Source of the DNA: UBA946 sp031550725
GTDB lineage: Bacteria > Bacillota > Clostridia > Oscillospirales > Ruminococcaceae
Assembly: GCA_031550725.1 (NCBI GenBank)
Contig: JAVBOH010000018.1
Coordinates: 1-24,532, forward strand
Length of the DNA: 24,532 nt
Direction of reading: 5' to 3'
Shown: positions 15,524 to 23,425 of the stretch, in pieces
Layout of the letters: each line of letters begins with the position of its first letter
Numbering within the stretch: position 1 is the stretch's first letter
Position numbers and translations under genes: made by a program
The notes under the pieces: model-generated
Seen by the model: only the letters and a program-made list of their open reading frames with translations
The model's database searches: none
Told to the model about the DNA's origin: nothing

Positions 15524-16225
15524 ATGAGTGTAAACATTGTTATTGTAGATGATGAAAAAGAAATTGCAGATTTAATTGAAGTGTATCTAAAAAACGACGG
15601 ATATACTGTTCATAAATTTTATAATGGCATTGACACATTAAATTATGTTGAGTCAAATGTGCCTGATTTGGTTATACTTGATATTATGCTGCCTGATATT
15701 GATGGGTTTCATATCTGCCAGAAAATAAGAGAAAAACATTTTTATCCGATAATAATGCTTACTGCAAAGGTTGATGACGGCGATAAAATTATGGGGCTTA
15801 CTATTGGTGCAGATGATTATATTACAAAGCCATTTAATCCACTTGAAGTTGTTGCAAGAGTAAAAACACAGCTAAGAAGATATACTAAATATAACGGTAC
15901 AGCCGAAAACAACACGGCAGAAACTTTTGAATATGATATAAAAGGTTTGGTTATAAATAAGGAAAATCACAAGTGCTTGTTATTTGGAAAAGAGCTGTCA
16001 CTAACACCTATTGAGTTTTCGGTTTTATGGTATTTATGCGAGCATCAAGGAAAGGTTGTTCCTTCGGAAGAACTGTTCGAGGCTGTATGGGGTGAGAAAT
16101 ACTTAGATAATAACAATACAGTTATGGCACATATAGGAAGGCTTCGTGAAAAGCTTAATGACTCTGCTAGAAATCCAAAATTCATAAAAACTGTGTGGGG
16201 AGTTGGATATACAATTGAATATTGA
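15524..16225 (+). CDS. vanR: VanR-type response regulator of the VanG cluster
   Basis: A 233-residue OmpR-family regulator. The receiver has D9/D10, phospho-acceptor D53 (VILDIMLPD), a switch Thr in MLTAK and Lys in ITKPF. The winged-helix domain (about 135-232) has SLTPIEFSVLWYL, then NTVMAHIGRLREKL and WGVGYTIEY. Sequence style and its place before vanS and vanG identify it as VanR. Phosphorylated VanR activates resistance-gene promoters; two box-like sequences stand at 17322-17344 upstream of vanG. GGGAG nine bases before the ATG supports the start. It is divergent from the ECF operon, with 218 bases between the two starts. Confidence 0.93.
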   Translation: MSVNIVIVDDEKEIADLIEVYLKNDGYTVHKFYNGIDTLNYVESNVPDLVILDIMLPDIDGFHICQKIREKHFYPIIMLTAKVDDGDKIMGLTIGADDYITKPFNPLEVVARVKTQLRRYTKYNGTAENNTAETFEYDIKGLVINKENHKCLLFGKELSLTPIEFSVLWYLCEHQGKVVPSEELFEAVWGEKYLDNNNTVMAHIGRLREKLNDSARNPKFIKTVWGVGYTIEY

Positions 16226-17327
16226 AAACCAAAAGCATAAAATAAAACGTGCAAACAGAAGTCAGCTTACACGAAAAATTGTTATACAGTATTTCCTGTC
16301 AATACTTGTTTTTATTATTTCGTTTATCTTGCTATTCTTTTTTGCATGGTATATAGCTAGCCGATTTACATGGTACTCAGATAACCCTATATATCATGTT
16401 TTAAAGTGGATAAAAGAATGGATAATATTATTAAGTATTCCCATATTCTTAACAGGCTGGATTATACTCACATATTATTTCATGAATAAGCCACTTCGAT
16501 ATCTTGATGATATAGTTGAAGCATCAGAAAAGCTTGTTACATCACCAAATGAACCTATTACACTTCCGAATGATATAGTGAATATGCAGAATGAACTAAA
16601 TATGTTCAGAGAAAGAGCATTAGCGAACGAAGCCATGGCAAAGGATGCTGAACGGCGTAAAAATGACATGGTTGTTTATCTTGCGCATGACTTAAAAACA
16701 CCGCTTACTTCTGTTATCGGATATTTAACACTTCTTTGTGATGAACAGCAGATTTCTGATGAGATGAGAGAAAAATATCTGTCTATATGCTTGAAAAAAT
16801 CTGAACGACTTGAGGACTTGATTAATGAATTTTTTGACATAACGAGATTTAATCTTGCTGATGTTAAGCTTACGTATAGTACAGTTAATCTAATACGTTT
16901 TCTTGAACAGCTTGTCTTTGAATTTCAGCCAATGCTTATGGAAAAGAAACTTGAATGCAGGCTAAATTCATCACCTGATATTATGATTAGCTGTGACACT
17001 GATAAAATGCAGAGGGTATTTGATAATCTTCTGCGAAATGCTGTTTTTTACAGCTATGATAACAGTGCAATTGAGATAGATGTTATGCAAAATGAAAATG
17101 GAACAAATATAAAAATTCTTAATTATGGTGATACAATTTCATCTGATAAACTGGAGCATATATTTGAACCGTTCTACCGTCTAGATAAATCAAGAGGTAC
17201 TAATTCTGGTGGTGCAGGACTTGGACTTGCATTTGCAAAGCAGGTTGTTGAACTTCATAACGGTATAATTTATGCAATGAGCGAAAATCAGACTATTACA
17301 TTAAATGTATTAATTCCGCTTTCGTAG
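16215..17327 (+). CDS. vanS: VanS-type sensor histidine kinase
   Basis: A kinase of about 370 residues that should sense glycopeptide or its cell-wall effect and phosphorylate VanR. Numbering from 16215, two membrane helices (about 22-49 and 69-89) flank an outer loop of only about 20 residues. A HAMP-like linker, H158 (VYLAHDLKTPLTSVIGYL), an N box (FDNLLRNAVFYS), the family-typical altered G1 (NYGDTIS, without the usual Asp), the F box EPFYRLD and G2 GGAGLGL follow. Start choice: no good ATG exists, and the frame also opens at TTG 16203. TTG 16215 has GGGGAG (16197-16202) twelve bases upstream and is preferred. Either start overlaps vanR, implying coupling. Confidence 0.9.
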   Translation: MNIENQKHKIKRANRSQLTRKIVIQYFLSILVFIISFILLFFFAWYIASRFTWYSDNPIYHVLKWIKEWIILLSIPIFLTGWIILTYYFMNKPLRYLDDIVEASEKLVTSPNEPITLPNDIVNMQNELNMFRERALANEAMAKDAERRKNDMVVYLAHDLKTPLTSVIGYLTLLCDEQQISDEMREKYLSICLKKSERLEDLINEFFDITRFNLADVKLTYSTVNLIRFLEQLVFEFQPMLMEKKLECRLNSSPDIMISCDTDKMQRVFDNLLRNAVFYSYDNSAIEIDVMQNENGTNIKILNYGDTISSDKLEHIFEPFYRLDKSRGTNSGGAGLGLAFAKQVVELHNGIIYAMSENQTITLNVLIPLS

Positions 17328-17344
17328 GAAAATCGTAAGAAATA
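17322..17344 (+). promoter_or_regulatory. Tandem VanR-box-like sequences upstream of vanG
   Basis: TCGTAGGAAAA (17322-17332) and TCGTAAGAAATA (17333-17344) are direct repeats with an 11-base period. Both resemble the 12-base box TCGTANGAAATT that I recall for phosphorylated VanR of the VanA system; the second matches 11 of 12 bases. Box 1 overlaps the vanS stop codon. The pair ends 24 bases before TATAAT at 17369, the place expected for an activator acting at a weak -35. Confidence 0.75.
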
Positions 17345-17368
17345 TATTAGAAAAAAAGATGAATTTCA

Positions 17369-17374
17369 TATAAT
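17369..17374 (+). promoter_or_regulatory. -10 element of the vanG promoter
   Basis: A perfect TATAAT. The region 17 bases upstream (17346-17351, ATTAGA) is not a -35 box, which fits VanR-dependent activation. Transcription would start near 17381, so the leader begins at the base of a terminator hairpin. Confidence 0.6.
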
Positions 17375-17386
17375 TAAAATAAAACA

Positions 17387-17436
17387 AAGCATTCTCAACT
17401 TTGGTACAATTAAAGTACTAAGTGAGAATGCTTTTT
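17387..17436 (+). terminator. Strong terminator hairpin in the vanG leader
   Basis: The arm 17387-17407 (starting AAGCATTCTC, ending GGTAC) pairs with 17415-17433 (GTACTAAGTGAGAATGCTT) around a 7-base AATTAAA loop. The result is about 19 pairs, with two single-base bulges and one G-U pair. Five T residues and ATTT follow. The T run ends 10 bases before the vanG ribosome site (17446-17450), so a promoter cannot fit between them. It is either the vanRS terminator that is read through, or an attenuator controlling vanG, vanXY and vanT. Confidence 0.85.
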
Positions 17437-17460
17437 ATTTGTTATAGGAGATAAAATTAT

Positions 17461-18510
17461 ATGGAAAAGAAAAAAATTGCAGTAATTTTTGGTGGTAATT
17501 CAACTGAACATGAGGTATCATTACAGTCAACATATTCGGTGCTTATGGGCATGAATAGCGAAAAATACAACATTATTCCAATCGGCATAACAAAAGGCGG
17601 TGACTGGTTTCGTTATAACGGTGATTACATAAATATCGAGAATGGTACTTGGTATTATGATGCGAAAAATCTTGTGCCAGTTATTATATCACAAAATCAT
17701 ACGGATAGTGGATTTATCGAGCTTCATAAGGATAAATTTAAGCTTGTTAAGTTGGATTTTGCATTTCCTGTTTTACATGGAAAAAATGGCGAGGATGGTA
17801 CTGTTCAGGGACTTTTTGAAATCGCAGGGATAACAGTAATAGGATGCAACACATTATCATCGGCATTATGTATGGATAAATACAAGGCACATAGGCTAGT
17901 GGAATGTGAGGGTATAACAGCTCCAAAGTCAATTGTATTCAGCAAAAATGATGTTTTTTATGCTATTAATAAAATTAAATCAACTTTGAGATTTCCAGTA
18001 TTCATAAAACCTGTGCGTTCAGGGTCATCATTTGGTATTACAAAGGTTACTTGTGAAAAAGAATTACAAAATGCAATTGAGCTTGCTTTTAAACATGATG
18101 ACATGGTCATTGCAGAAGAAAATATAGACGGTTTTGAAGTTGGTTGTGCTGTCATGGGTAATGACATTCTGACTGTTGGTAGGGTTGATGAAATTGAATT
18201 GTCAGATGGTTTTTTTGATTATTATGAAAAATATAATCTGAAAACCTCACAAATACATATGCCTGCAAGAATTGACAGCGGCAGTGAAAAGTGTATTCGT
18301 GAAACTGCTGTTAAAATTTATAAAACGCTTGGCTGTTCAGGATTTGCACGAGTTGATATGTTTTTTACTTCCGCTGGTGAAATTGTATTTAACGAGGTTA
18401 ACACAATCCCTGGTTTTACTTCTCATAGTCGCTTTCCAAATATGATGAAAGGAATTGGGTTGTCATTCAGCGAAATGCTTGATAAGCTGATTGGGTTATA
18501 CTGCATATGA
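17461..18510 (+). CDS. vanG: VanG-type D-Ala:D-Ser ligase
   Basis: A 349-residue cytoplasmic ATP-grasp ligase that joins D-alanine to D-serine so that peptidoglycan precursors end in D-Ala-D-Ser. Visible are the N-terminal FGGNSTEHEVS (10-20), the glycine-rich RSGSSFG (186-192), the substrate-selecting loop EKYNLKTS (256-263), and the C-terminal catalytic region with R297, D299, E312 and N314 (GFARVDM, FNEVNTIPGFT) for Mg-ATP. The EKY loop with a following NLKTS is the D-Ser type, unlike the EAKY of housekeeping Ddl or the EKGS-like loop of D-Lac ligases. AGGAG ten bases upstream supports the start. The end overlaps vanXY in ATGA. Expression must pass the terminator hairpin just upstream. Confidence 0.93.
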   Translation: MEKKKIAVIFGGNSTEHEVSLQSTYSVLMGMNSEKYNIIPIGITKGGDWFRYNGDYINIENGTWYYDAKNLVPVIISQNHTDSGFIELHKDKFKLVKLDFAFPVLHGKNGEDGTVQGLFEIAGITVIGCNTLSSALCMDKYKAHRLVECEGITAPKSIVFSKNDVFYAINKIKSTLRFPVFIKPVRSGSSFGITKVTCEKELQNAIELAFKHDDMVIAEENIDGFEVGCAVMGNDILTVGRVDEIELSDGFFDYYEKYNLKTSQIHMPARIDSGSEKCIRETAVKIYKTLGCSGFARVDMFFTSAGEIVFNEVNTIPGFTSHSRFPNMMKGIGLSFSEMLDKLIGLYCI

Positions 18511-19283
18511 AAAATATAATGCTTTCAAAGGAACATATTTATAACGGAAATCTTATTCTTGTGAATGAAAAGCTGCCTATTAATTCGTTGTTTGATATAA
18601 ATGAAAATGAACTTGTATATGTTAATGGATATATTTCTGATGTGAAAATAAAGCGTGAAGCTGTAAATGCATTGCACCTTATTTTTGAAAAAATAGGGTG
18701 TACAGACGAGATTATAGCAGTCAGCGGTTACCGTTCAACGCAGGAGCAAATACAGATTTATAATGACTCGCTAAAAGAAAATGATGAGGATTTTACACGT
18801 AAATATGTAGCTTTGCCAAACCACAGTGAACATCAGACAGGGCTTGCGATTGACTTAGGGATAAAAAGCTATAGTATAGATTTTATCCGTCCTAAATTTA
18901 CTTATGATGGATTATGCAATGAGTTTAGAAAGTATGCAAAGGATTTTGGTTATATTGAACGTTATCCAAAGGGCAAGGAAAAAATCACTGGTATTGCACA
19001 TGAGCCGTGGCATTTTCGATATGTCGGTTACCCTCATTCAGCAATAATCAGTGAAAATGGTTTCACACTTGAAGAATATATAGATTTTATCAAGCTATTT
19101 TCATGCGAGAACAGTTATTATTTCAAAAGAAATGATAAAATAATCGAGGTTTTTTATGTTAATCTAAATGATATTAAACCAACCGAAATAAAGCTGCCTG
19201 AATATTCAATTTATCAGATTTCGGGTAACAATTCTGACGGTTTTATCTGCACATTATGGAGGAACCATAATGGACAGAAATAA
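18507..19283 (+). CDS. vanXY: VanXY-type D,D-peptidase
   Basis: A 258-residue zinc peptidase of the VanY/VanX superfamily without a signal peptide or membrane helix, so cytoplasmic. It removes vancomycin-sensitive ends by cutting D-Ala-D-Ala and the terminal D-Ala of pentapeptide. The zinc site is visible as H109 and D116 (HSEHQTGLAIDLG, SxHxxGxAxD form) and H169, with catalytic E166 (EPWHF), and R76 in SGYRS. The residues after 190 (KLFSCENSYYFKRNDKIIEV onward) are an extension beyond the core fold. It starts four bases inside vanG (ATGA) with no good ribosome site, so it depends on coupling. It overlaps vanT by 14 bases. Confidence 0.9.
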   Translation: MKNIMLSKEHIYNGNLILVNEKLPINSLFDINENELVYVNGYISDVKIKREAVNALHLIFEKIGCTDEIIAVSGYRSTQEQIQIYNDSLKENDEDFTRKYVALPNHSEHQTGLAIDLGIKSYSIDFIRPKFTYDGLCNEFRKYAKDFGYIERYPKGKEKITGIAHEPWHFRYVGYPHSAIISENGFTLEEYIDFIKLFSCENSYYFKRNDKIIEVFYVNLNDIKPTEIKLPEYSIYQISGNNSDGFICTLWRNHNGQK

Positions 19284-21411
19284 ATCATATACTGGCATTG
19301 ATTTGTTCAGATTTGTTGCAAGCGTTATGGTTATTGCAATTCACACATCTCCACTACTGTCATATAACACAACAGCAGATTTCATATTTACAAAGATTTT
19401 TTGTCGTATTGCAGTGCCATTTTTTCTTATGACAACAGGATATTTTCTTATTTCAAGGTATAATTATAACAACGATAAGCTCATAAATTTCATAAAGAAA
19501 ACGTCAGTTTTGTATGCTATTTCAATTCTGATTTACATACCACTCAACATTTATAATGATTATTTCAACATAGAAAATTTTCTTCCGAATTTAATCAAGG
19601 ACATAATTTTTGACGGTACTGTTTATCATTTATGGTACCTGCCAGCATCAATAATTGGTGCAGTCATTGCATGGTTTACTGTAAAAAAGCTAGAGCTCAA
19701 TAAGTCTTTAGTCATAACCTCCGTATTGTATATAATCGGTTTGTTTGGTGACAGCTATTATGGGGTTTCTGAATGTATTCCGTTTGTAAAAGTATTTTAC
19801 AATAATATTTTTGATGTCATGGACTATACACGAAACGGTCTTTTCTTTACACCTGTTTTTATAGTACTTGGCGGAATTATTGCGGACAAACAAAAGCATA
19901 CACCATTAAAACAAAACATTCTTTACTTTGGTATATCTTTTATTCTGATGTTTACGGAAGCAATGCTTTTGCATATTTATGACTTGCAAAAGCATGATAG
20001 TATGTATATAATGATTGTTCCTTGTATGTATTATTTTTTCTCTATTCTAACACATTGGCGAGGAAAACGCATGCCATTGCTTAGAACTTCTGCCTTAACA
20101 ATTTATATTGTACATCCAATGATAATTGTTATTATAAGAATGCTTGCAAAGCTTTCAGGTACACAAAAATATCTTGTAGAAAACAGTATTATACATTTCA
20201 GTTTGGTATGCATTTCATCAATAGTATTTGCTTTTGTATTTACTATTTTTACGGATAAGCTTAAAACTAAATTTCCACGAAAAATCATATCAAAAAAGGA
20301 GCGTGCATGGATTGAAATTGATCTCGATAATCTAAAGCATAATGTGAATGTTTTGAAACAAGCTATGCCATCTGATTGCGAATTAATGGCGGTTGTAAAG
20401 GATGAGGCATATGGTCATGACGGATATGAAGTATCAACATACTTGAACAAAATTGGTGTAAAAGCATTTGCCGTGGCTACTGTTGATGAGGGCATCAAAC
20501 TGCGTAAATATGGTATTATCGGTGAAATACTTATCCTTGGATATACCGACATTACACGCATTAAACATATTAGAAAATACAACCTTATTCAAACTGTAAT
20601 TGACTACGAATATACAGAAAAAATGGCTGAACAAAATGTAAAAATTAATGTGCATATCAAAATTGACACTGGTATGCATAGGCTCGGATTTTCGCATGAT
20701 GATATCGAAAGTATAAAGAATGTTTTTGCGATCCAAAACCTAAATGTATGTGGTATTTATACTCATTTATGTGTTTCAGATAGTCTTGACGATAATGATG
20801 TAAACTTTACAAAGCTTCAAGTACATAATTTTTATACAGTTATGAAAACACTTGACGATGATGGTATAAGATTACCTAAATTTCATGTTCAAAGCAGCTA
20901 TGGACTTCTAAATTATCCTGAACTGGATTGTGATTATGTAAGGGTAGGAATTGCGTTATACGGAGTTTTATCATCCGCAAGTGACAAGACAAAATTAAAG
21001 CTTGATTTGCGTCCTGTTCTGTCACTGAAATCAAAAATTATACTGATAAGGCGTGTGCAAAATGGTGAAAGTGTTGGTTATGGAAGAAGCTTCATTACTG
21101 ATAAAGACAGCATAATTGCAATACTCCCGATAGGTTATGCAGATGGACTTCCTAGAAATTTAACGCATTATGGTGGGTATGCTTTGATTAAAGGACAGTA
21201 TGCAAAAATTGTTGGCAGAATTTGCATGGACCAGCTTGCTGTTGACATAACTGGCATTGATGATGTTCATATAGGAACTACTGCTGTTTTAATTGGTTTT
21301 GATGTGAATAACGAATTATCAGTATCTGAAATTGCTGAAATTTCAAATACTATTAGCAATGAGATATTAAGCAGAATGGGTGCAAGATTACCTGTGATTA
21401 TTAAGGATTAA
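19270..21411 (+). CDS. vanT: VanT-type membrane-bound serine racemase
   Basis: A 713-residue two-domain enzyme that supplies D-serine for VanG. Residues 1-330 form a ten- or eleven-helix domain of the acyltransferase-3 type (TGIDLFRFVASVMVIAIH, then VPFFLMTTGYF), thought to help with L-Ser uptake or membrane anchoring. From about 345 (AWIEIDLDNLKHNV) comes an alanine-racemase-fold PLP domain with PLP lysine K377 in VVKDEAYGHD and catalytic Tyr Y604 in SVGYGRSF. The usual KANAYGHG motif is altered here, with Asp after the His. GGAGGA seven bases upstream supports the start. It is the last gene of the cluster. No vanW, vanY or vanU accompanies it. Confidence 0.93.
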   Translation: MDRNKSYTGIDLFRFVASVMVIAIHTSPLLSYNTTADFIFTKIFCRIAVPFFLMTTGYFLISRYNYNNDKLINFIKKTSVLYAISILIYIPLNIYNDYFNIENFLPNLIKDIIFDGTVYHLWYLPASIIGAVIAWFTVKKLELNKSLVITSVLYIIGLFGDSYYGVSECIPFVKVFYNNIFDVMDYTRNGLFFTPVFIVLGGIIADKQKHTPLKQNILYFGISFILMFTEAMLLHIYDLQKHDSMYIMIVPCMYYFFSILTHWRGKRMPLLRTSALTIYIVHPMIIVIIRMLAKLSGTQKYLVENSIIHFSLVCISSIVFAFVFTIFTDKLKTKFPRKIISKKERAWIEIDLDNLKHNVNVLKQAMPSDCELMAVVKDEAYGHDGYEVSTYLNKIGVKAFAVATVDEGIKLRKYGIIGEILILGYTDITRIKHIRKYNLIQTVIDYEYTEKMAEQNVKINVHIKIDTGMHRLGFSHDDIESIKNVFAIQNLNVCGIYTHLCVSDSLDDNDVNFTKLQVHNFYTVMKTLDDDGIRLPKFHVQSSYGLLNYPELDCDYVRVGIALYGVLSSASDKTKLKLDLRPVLSLKSKIILIRRVQNGESVGYGRSFITDKDSIIAILPIGYADGLPRNLTHYGGYALIKGQYAKIVGRICMDQLAVDITGIDDVHIGTTAVLIGFDVNNELSVSEIAEISNTISNEILSRMGARLPVIIKD

Positions 21412-21466
21412 TATAAATGCTACGATTATAATACACCTATTAAACCATTAACCCTAAATCACATGA

Positions 21467-21844
21467 ATTAGCAGTTTCAACTATAGGTCATTATTATTTA
21501 GAATAACAGCAAAGCTTATGAAAAACACATTCTATAAAATTGCTGTTAAGACTATTTCTGCTTTTAAAACATATTCCCCTGATATATTAATTGATGAGAA
21601 TTTTAAGCTGTCTGATTATGGTTTTAAGGGAGAAATAATTCATCTCCCAGGGCATATATTAACTAACGAGCATGATTTTATCTGTGGTGATTTATTTGCA
21701 AATTTGAAAAAGCCTGAAATAGCACTAAATGCTATGGATTTCGATATGCTTGACAAGAGTATCGATATAATAAAATCCTATTCGGTCAAGAAAGTTTATC
21801 CAGAGCATGGTATTCCATTTGATTTCATGGTACTCAATAAATAA
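21467..21844 (+). pseudogene. Remnant of a metallo-beta-lactamase-fold hydrolase
   Basis: A fragment open from 21467, with the first ATG at 21518 giving 108 residues. It resembles the C-terminal half of an MBL-fold protein: IIHLPGH (metal-ligand His), FICGDLFANLKKPEIALNA with the bridging Asp, and KKVYPEHG near the end. The N-terminal HxHxDH metal motif is missing. The TxGSIG segment normally between PGH and the ICGD strand is also lost (PGHILTNEHDF). No ribosome site is evident. With two parts of the active site gone it is almost certainly not functional. It lies on the same strand as vanT, 55 bases after the vanT stop, and is ended by a strong terminator. Confidence 0.7.
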
Positions 21845-21846
21845 TT

Positions 21847-21884
21847 AACAGCACAATGACTTGGGAGATAGTCATTGTGCTGTT
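21847..21884. terminator. Bidirectional terminator
   Basis: A perfect 14-bp stem AACAGCACAATGAC (21847-21860) / GTCATTGTGCTGTT (21871-21884) with a 10-base loop and T-rich flanks on both sides. It lies between the MBL remnant and the end of the minus-strand permease gene, so it ends both the van side and the MerR operon. Confidence 0.85.
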
Positions 21885-21894
21885 TTATATAATT

Positions 21895-22611
21895 TTATTT
21901 TTTCAATAGTTTTGAAAGCACAACCCCACATACAATAATTGCAATAAGCATGATTACTAATAGTGGTATACAAAGAATAATATCAAAGCTATCCTTTGTT
22001 GTCATCTCATATCCCCATGAAGCAGGAAATATTTTACCGAAATATTCAAGTCCCTTTGGAAGCATATCTTTTGGAAACATAATTCCAGAAAGCATTATTG
22101 ATGGAAGAAAGAAGATTTGAGAAATCATAGTCAGCTTTGATATGCTTTTCACCAATAATCCCAATACACATCCGATACTTAGTGACGAAACAATAAATAT
22201 GGCAAGTGAACAAAAATAAGCAGATACATTTACCCCAATTGCTGCATCAAAGATGATTGGTGCAATGAAAAATATTATAACACTCATTATCATTAAATGT
22301 ATAAATGCTGATATAAAATGTGTGATTACACCTAAAAATAACGGTACACCATTTGCTTTATACACATTTTTAATGTCACTGCCATATATCTCAACAAGTG
22401 GTGGCGGTAAGCCTATCAATGCTCCCATTGATACTCCGAATATTGTCATTGCCTGTATGAGCGTATATCGTGATTCTGGATTTACTGACGTGAATATACC
22501 ACCAATAAAAGCGAAAAAAAGCAGCGGAACTAAGTAGCATGTTATCAGCATAGTTTTGCTGCGTATATCAAGTTTCCATTGTAGTGCTACTCCATATAAA
22601 AATCCACTCAT
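21895..22611 (-). CDS. ABC-2 type permease of the MerR operon
   Basis: A 238-residue membrane protein with six predicted helices in the ABC-2 pattern: a first helix near 18-40, a pair around 52-70 and 92-118, then about 127-153, 164-182 and 212-235. A re-entrant-like segment LPSIMLSGIMFPKDMLP is typical of drug-export permeases. Its start overlaps the ATPase gene by 4 bases. The segment around 22131-22246 has a decayed copy at 1718-1829. By gene order it is the membrane part of an exporter controlled by the MerR regulator. The substrate is unknown. Confidence 0.88.
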   Translation of the reverse strand: MSGFLYGVALQWKLDIRSKTMLITCYLVPLLFFAFIGGIFTSVNPESRYTLIQAMTIFGVSMGALIGLPPPLVEIYGSDIKNVYKANGVPLFLGVITHFISAFIHLMIMSVIIFFIAPIIFDAAIGVNVSAYFCSLAIFIVSSLSIGCVLGLLVKSISKLTMISQIFFLPSIMLSGIMFPKDMLPKGLEYFGKIFPASWGYEMTTKDSFDIILCIPLLVIMLIAIIVCGVVLSKLLKK

Positions 22612-23423
22612 TCCTCGTTCCCCCTTGATATGTTTATAAAATGTTGTTCAAGTGTACCTCTGTCTATTTTTATATCCAGCACAGTAATTCCTCTTTGTTT
22701 GTAGTCAATCAATAAAGGTAAAAGTGTATCATTTATATTGTCAGATTGATAGGTTTCAGTTCCTTGCTCTGTTTTAATATTGATTGTGCAACGATGTCCT
22801 AGCTTTGCAGTCAATTCTTCGGCAGTACCTATAAAAGCAATATCACTATCTTTGAGAATAGCAATTCTGTCACATAAACTTTCAACCTCTGCCATATCAT
22901 GACTTGCCATAATGATTGTTTTTCCTTGCTCTTTCAGCTTTCTGATTTCATTATGCAAGGATATTCTTCCCTCAACATCAAGACCTGCTGTAGGTTCATC
23001 TAGGAAAATAATATCTGGGTTTCGTATTAATGAGAGTGCAAGGTGTAGACGTCGCTTTTGACCAGTTGAAAGCTGTGTATATTGTTTCTTTGCAAATTCA
23101 TTTATACCAAGTGCATCAAGCATGGAATTATTAACCTGCTCATTATTCCATTTAGCAAACAACCGAACAGCTTCTATTGCTTTAATATGGTCAGGAAGTG
23201 ACGCTGATTGCAATTGGATACCCATTTTCCCATTCACAGACACCTTGCCACTATCATACTTGCGAAGTCCCTCAATACACTCAAGGGTTGTGGTTTTTCC
23301 AGTTCCATTTACACCAAGTAAAGCGAAAATTTCACCTTGAATGACATCAAATTGCAAGCCTTTCAAAACAGTATGGTTGTTATAGCTTTTCTTAAGTCCG
23401 TCAACTTGTATAGCATAATTCAT
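22608..23423 (-). CDS. ABC ATPase of the MerR operon
   Basis: A 271-residue CcmA-type ATPase: Walker A GVNGTGKTT (37-45), a short Q loop region GIQLQSASLP, signature LSTGQKRR (118-125, Thr replacing the first Gly of LSGGQ), Walker B IIFLDE (138-143), AGLD and switch H175 (ASHD). The LSTGQ form occurs in several drug and lantibiotic exporters and need not impair activity. The C-terminal 70 residues form an accessory domain. Its ribosome site GAGGAG overlaps the end of the MerR gene 2 bases upstream, and it overlaps the permease gene, so all three are one operon. Confidence 0.9.
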   Translation of the reverse strand: MNYAIQVDGLKKSYNNHTVLKGLQFDVIQGEIFALLGVNGTGKTTTLECIEGLRKYDSGKVSVNGKMGIQLQSASLPDHIKAIEAVRLFAKWNNEQVNNSMLDALGINEFAKKQYTQLSTGQKRRLHLALSLIRNPDIIFLDEPTAGLDVEGRISLHNEIRKLKEQGKTIIMASHDMAEVESLCDRIAILKDSDIAFIGTAEELTAKLGHRCTINIKTEQGTETYQSDNINDTLLPLLIDYKQRGITVLDIKIDRGTLEQHFINISRGNEE

Positions 23424-23425
23424 TC

